Shown: positions 7,418-10,140 of the stretch, one piece after another
How the letters are laid out: every line of letters begins with the position of its first letter
Numbering within the stretch: position 1 is the stretch's first letter
Assembly: GCA_002417905.1 (NCBI GenBank)
Contig: DIDB01000036.1
Coordinates: 1,639-11,778 of the forward strand
Source of the DNA: Pseudomonadaceae bacterium UBA5811
GTDB taxonomy: Bacteria > Pseudomonadota > Gammaproteobacteria > Pseudomonadales > Pseudomonadaceae
Reading direction: 5' to 3'
Length of the DNA stretch: 10,140 nt
Made by a program: the position numbers and the translations under genes
Notes under the pieces: model-generated
Databases searched by the model: none
Told to the model about the DNA's origin: nothing
Seen by the model: the letters and a program-made list of their open reading frames with translations, nothing else

Positions 7418-9082
7418 ATGAGCATTGCCCCCAACGCAGGACAGCTTCCCGACGAGCATGAGCTTGTCAACCTGCCCCGTCTGGTCTCGCGCTATTACAC
7501 GGAGCAGCCAGACCCGGAAAATCCGGCCCAGCAGGTTTCGTTTGGCACCTCCGGCCACCGGGGCTCCTCCCTGAATAGCAGTTTTAACGAGTGGCACATT
7601 CTCGCCACCACCCAGGCCATCTGTGATTACCGCAAGACTCAGGGCATTGACGGACCACTGTTTATCGGCATGGATACCCACGCCCTGTCAGAGCCCGCCT
7701 TTGTGTCGGCCCTGGAAGTACTGGCCGGCAACGGAACAGAAATCTGCATTGATGCAGGCTGCCATGAAACCGGCGGAGAGCCGGGCTATACGCCGACGCC
7801 GGCACTGTCCCATGCCATCCTGAACCATAACCGGGGCCGCAAAAATGGCCTGGCAGACGGTATTGTCATCACCCCCTCCCATAACCCCCCAACGGATGGC
7901 GGCTTCAAATACAATCCGCCCAATGGCGGCCCGGCGGATACCAGTGTCACCCGCTGGATCCAGGTCCGGGCCAACCAGCTGCTGGCCGACCACCTGCAAA
8001 CGGTACGGCGTACGGGCTATCACCAGGCACTGAATGCCAGCACTACCCGGCGTCTCGATTTTATCGAGCACTACACCGGAGCACTCGGCCAGGTGATCCA
8101 CCTAGACTGCATCCGTCAGTCCGGCCTGAAATTTGCCGTTGATCCACTAGGCGGCGCAGGCGTGCATTACTGGCCCCGGATTGCCGAACGCTTCCAGCTG
8201 CCTCTGGAAGTGCTTTCGAATCACGTAGACCCGACCTTCCGTTTTATGCCGCTGGACTGGGACGGCAAAATCCGCATGGATTGCAGCTCACCCTATGCCA
8301 TGGCCAGCCTGATCAAGGGCCGGAAACACTTTGATGTCACGTTCGCCTGTGATACCGACCATGACCGCCATGGCATCGTGACCCGCTCGGCCGGACTGCT
8401 CAATCCCAACCACTATCTGGCGGTCGCCATTGACTACCTGTTTGCCAACCGTCCTCACTGGAGCGCCAGAGCAGCCATCGGCAAAACCCTGGTCTCCTCC
8501 TCCATGATTGACCGGGTCGCAGCAAGCCTGGGCCGTCAGGTCATTGAAGTCCCGGTTGGTTTCAAGTGGTTTGTGGACGGACTGATTGGCGGCAGTCTGG
8601 GTTTTGGCGGCGAAGAATCCGCCGGAGCTTCGTTCCTGTGTCAGGATGGCGGCGTCTGGTCCACCGACAAGGACGGTCTGATCATGGGCCTGCTGGCCGC
8701 CGAAATGACCGCCACAACCGGCAAGGACCCTGGCGAACACTATCAGGAACTGACCCGGCGCTTTGGTGCTCCGGTCTACCAGCGGATTGATGCCCCGGCC
8801 AGCCGGGAGCAGAAGGCCCGCCTCAGCCAGCTCAGTCCGGAACAGGTCCGCACGGACAGTCTGGCCGGACAACCCATCCTGCAGGTTCTGACCCACGCCC
8901 CCGGCAATGGCGAAGCCATTGGTGGCCTGAAAGTCGTTACCCGGGATGGCTGGTTTGCGGCCCGGCCATCTGGCACCGAAGATGTTTACAAGATTTATGC
9001 GGAAAGCTTTGAGGGAGAGGCCCACCTGCAACAGATCCAGCAGGAAGCCAAGGCGCTGGTTGATCAGGTGCTGGCCGGCTAA
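7418..9082 (+). CDS. pgm: Phosphoglucomutase (alpha-D-glucose phosphate-specific)
   Basis: Pgm interconverts glucose-6-phosphate and glucose-1-phosphate through a phosphoserine in the cytoplasm, supplying glucose-1-phosphate for UDP-glucose, dTDP-rhamnose and other sugar nucleotides. The 554 residues compare with 546 in E. coli, with strong similarity throughout. FGTSGHRGS (42-50) opens domain 1, and TPSHNPP (152-158) holds the phosphorylated S154. CDTDHDR (311-317) is the magnesium loop, with D312, D314 and D316. GEESAG (398-403) is the sugar-binding loop and RPSGTEDVYK (516-525) the phosphate-binding loop. Start ATG 7418 has AAGGA 7 bases upstream and aligns with the E. coli N-terminus. The frame is open back to an ATG at 7307 inside the LOG gene, but that stretch lacks homology. 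About 7 extra residues around 111-123 relative to E. coli form a loop before YTPTPA. Confidence 0.97.
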   Translation: MSIAPNAGQLPDEHELVNLPRLVSRYYTEQPDPENPAQQVSFGTSGHRGSSLNSSFNEWHILATTQAICDYRKTQGIDGPLFIGMDTHALSEPAFVSALEVLAGNGTEICIDAGCHETGGEPGYTPTPALSHAILNHNRGRKNGLADGIVITPSHNPPTDGGFKYNPPNGGPADTSVTRWIQVRANQLLADHLQTVRRTGYHQALNASTTRRLDFIEHYTGALGQVIHLDCIRQSGLKFAVDPLGGAGVHYWPRIAERFQLPLEVLSNHVDPTFRFMPLDWDGKIRMDCSSPYAMASLIKGRKHFDVTFACDTDHDRHGIVTRSAGLLNPNHYLAVAIDYLFANRPHWSARAAIGKTLVSSSMIDRVAASLGRQVIEVPVGFKWFVDGLIGGSLGFGGEESAGASFLCQDGGVWSTDKDGLIMGLLAAEMTATTGKDPGEHYQELTRRFGAPVYQRIDAPASREQKARLSQLSPEQVRTDSLAGQPILQVLTHAPGNGEAIGGLKVVTRDGWFAARPSGTEDVYKIYAESFEGEAHLQQIQQEAKALVDQVLAG

Positions 9083-9092
9083 AACAGCACAT

Positions 9093-9112
9093 GGGCCGGA
9101 ATACTCCGGCCC
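9093..9112. terminator. Possible shared terminator hairpin of pgm and the DAHP synthase gene
   Basis: GGGCCGGA-ATAC-TCCGGCCC is a perfect 8-base-pair, GC-rich stem with a 4-base loop, in the 38-base gap between two convergent genes. Neither side has a clear T run; the minus-strand side reaches only TGTTTT some bases on. It may block transcription in both directions without being a classic terminator. Confidence 0.45.
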
Positions 9113-9120
9113 GCTCCGGC

Positions 9121-10140
9121 TCAGCCGCGCCGGGTCTGCTTAAGCGTTTCCACGATCAGGAAAGCCAGCTCCAGCGACTGGTCAGCATTCAGCCGTGGAT
9201 CACAATGGGTGTCGTAACGGTCAGACAGGCTGTCCTCCGTCACTTCACGGCTGCCCCCAATGCATTCAGTCACGTTCTGGCCCGTCATTTCGATATGGAT
9301 GCCTCCCGCATAGGTGCCTTCCGCCTGATGCACGGCAAAGAACTGCCTGACCTCGCGCAGGATGCTGTCAAAATCACGGGTTTTATAGCCAGTCCCGGCC
9401 TTGATGGTGTTGCCATGCATGGGATCCGTACTCCACAGCACCTGCCGGCCTTCCCGCTGTACAGCCCGGATCAGGGCAGGCAGATGCCCTTCAACCCTGT
9501 CTGCGCCCATTCGCACAATCAGGTTCAGCCGACCGGAATCGTTATCCGGATTCAGGATATCAATCAGACGGATCAGCTCGTCCGTCTGCATGCTCGGCCC
9601 TACCTTGACCCCGATGGGGTTGCCAATTCCCCGCATGAACTCGACGTGGGCACCATCCAGCTGGCGGGTCCGGTCACCAATCCACAGCATATGCGCCGAA
9701 CAGTCATACCACTGGCCGGTCAGGCTATCTTTCCTGGTCAGTGCCTGCTCATACCCCAGCAGCAGTGCTTCATGGGCCGTGTAAAAACTGGTCCGCTTCA
9801 GCTGGGGCAGATCATTCAGGCCACAGGCCCGCATAAACGCCAGGCTCTCATCAATCCGCCCGGCCAGCTTGCTGTACTTTTCCGACAAGGCTGCATCTGC
9901 AATGAAATCAAGATTCCAGCGGTGTACCTGATGCAGATCGGCAAACCCTCCTTCAGCAAAGGCCCGCAGCAGGTTCAGGGTTGCCGTTGACTGATGGTAA
10001 ACCTGCAGCAGCCGTTCGGGATCGGGAATCCGGCTCTGGCTGTCAAAACTGATGCCATTAACAATGTCCCCCCGATAGGAAGGCAGGGTTACACCTTCAA
10101 CCGTTTCATCTCCCGAAGAGCGCGGCTTGGCAAACTGTCC
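9121..10140 (-). CDS. Class II DAHP synthase, N-terminal part outside the window
   Basis: 3-Deoxy-D-arabino-heptulosonate-7-phosphate synthase joins phosphoenolpyruvate and erythrose-4-phosphate, the first step of the shikimate pathway to aromatic amino acids. The visible 339 C-terminal residues show the plant/mycobacterial-type class II enzyme, unrelated in sequence to class I AroF/G/H. Counting from the first visible residue: QFAKPRSS (2-9), [19 protein letters not shown] (118-136), [21 protein letters not shown] (148-168), RMGADR (210-215) and DPMHGNT (239-245). [15 protein letters not shown] (279-293) and CDPRLN (313-318) follow. H242, E284 and D314 match three of the four known metal ligands; the fourth, a cysteine, would lie beyond the right edge. 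The frame is open to the last base and ends at TGA 9123-9121. Family members are roughly 450 residues, so about 110 are missing from view. Feedback control cannot be judged from this part. Confidence 0.95.
   Translation of the reverse strand, partial: GQFAKPRSSGDETVEGVTLPSYRGDIVNGISFDSQSRIPDPERLLQVYHQSTATLNLLRAFAEGGFADLHQVHRWNLDFIADAALSEKYSKLAGRIDESLAFMRACGLNDLPQLKRTSFYTAHEALLLGYEQALTRKDSLTGQWYDCSAHMLWIGDRTRQLDGAHVEFMRGIGNPIGVKVGPSMQTDELIRLIDILNPDNDSGRLNLIVRMGADRVEGHLPALIRAVQREGRQVLWSTDPMHGNTIKAGTGYKTRDFDSILREVRQFFAVHQAEGTYAGGIHIEMTGQNVTECIGGSREVTEDSLSDRYDTHCDPRLNADQSLELAFLIVETLKQTRRG

Overview
The window is ordinary chromosomal DNA from a GC-rich Gram-negative proteobacterium. It encodes periplasmic glucan synthesis (OpgG/OpgH), the IHF beta subunit and a small 4.5S-type SRP RNA. 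The EarP elongation factor P rhamnosyltransferase points to the beta- or gammaproteobacteria. A betaproteobacterium of the Neisseriales/Chromobacteriaceae type is my best guess, but it is an inference. I saw no Neisseria uptake sequence, mobile element, tRNA, CRISPR array or phage gene. Coding density is high and all large genes are intact.

Layout. A block on the minus strand, read right to left, runs ihfB (6065-5787), ffs SRP RNA (about 5714-5605), a 297-base leader, mdoG (5307-3748), mdoH (3755-1221), a strong intrinsic terminator (1200-1167), then earP (1166-24). mdoG and mdoH overlap by 8 bases. A 193-base divergent region (6066-6258) separates this block from a plus-strand pair: a LOG-family nucleotide phosphoribohydrolase (6259-7347) and pgm, phosphoglucomutase (7418-9082). 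pgm converges, across a short GC-rich hairpin, on a class II DAHP synthase (minus strand, 9121 to beyond the right edge), whose N-terminal part is cut off by the window.

How the genes connect. Pgm makes glucose-1-phosphate, precursor of UDP-glucose (substrate of OpgH) and of dTDP-rhamnose (donor for EarP). Three of the genes therefore share one sugar-phosphate node, although they are not one operon. IHF and SRP RNA are general chromosome-structure and protein-targeting functions. DAHP synthase opens the shikimate pathway.

I found no convincing undescribed system. The points most worth a second look are regulatory: the earP start codon sits directly after the mdoGH terminator, with its ribosome binding site inside the terminator stem; a near-perfect inverted repeat lies between ihfB and the LOG gene; and mdoG has a long structured leader with a TTG start.
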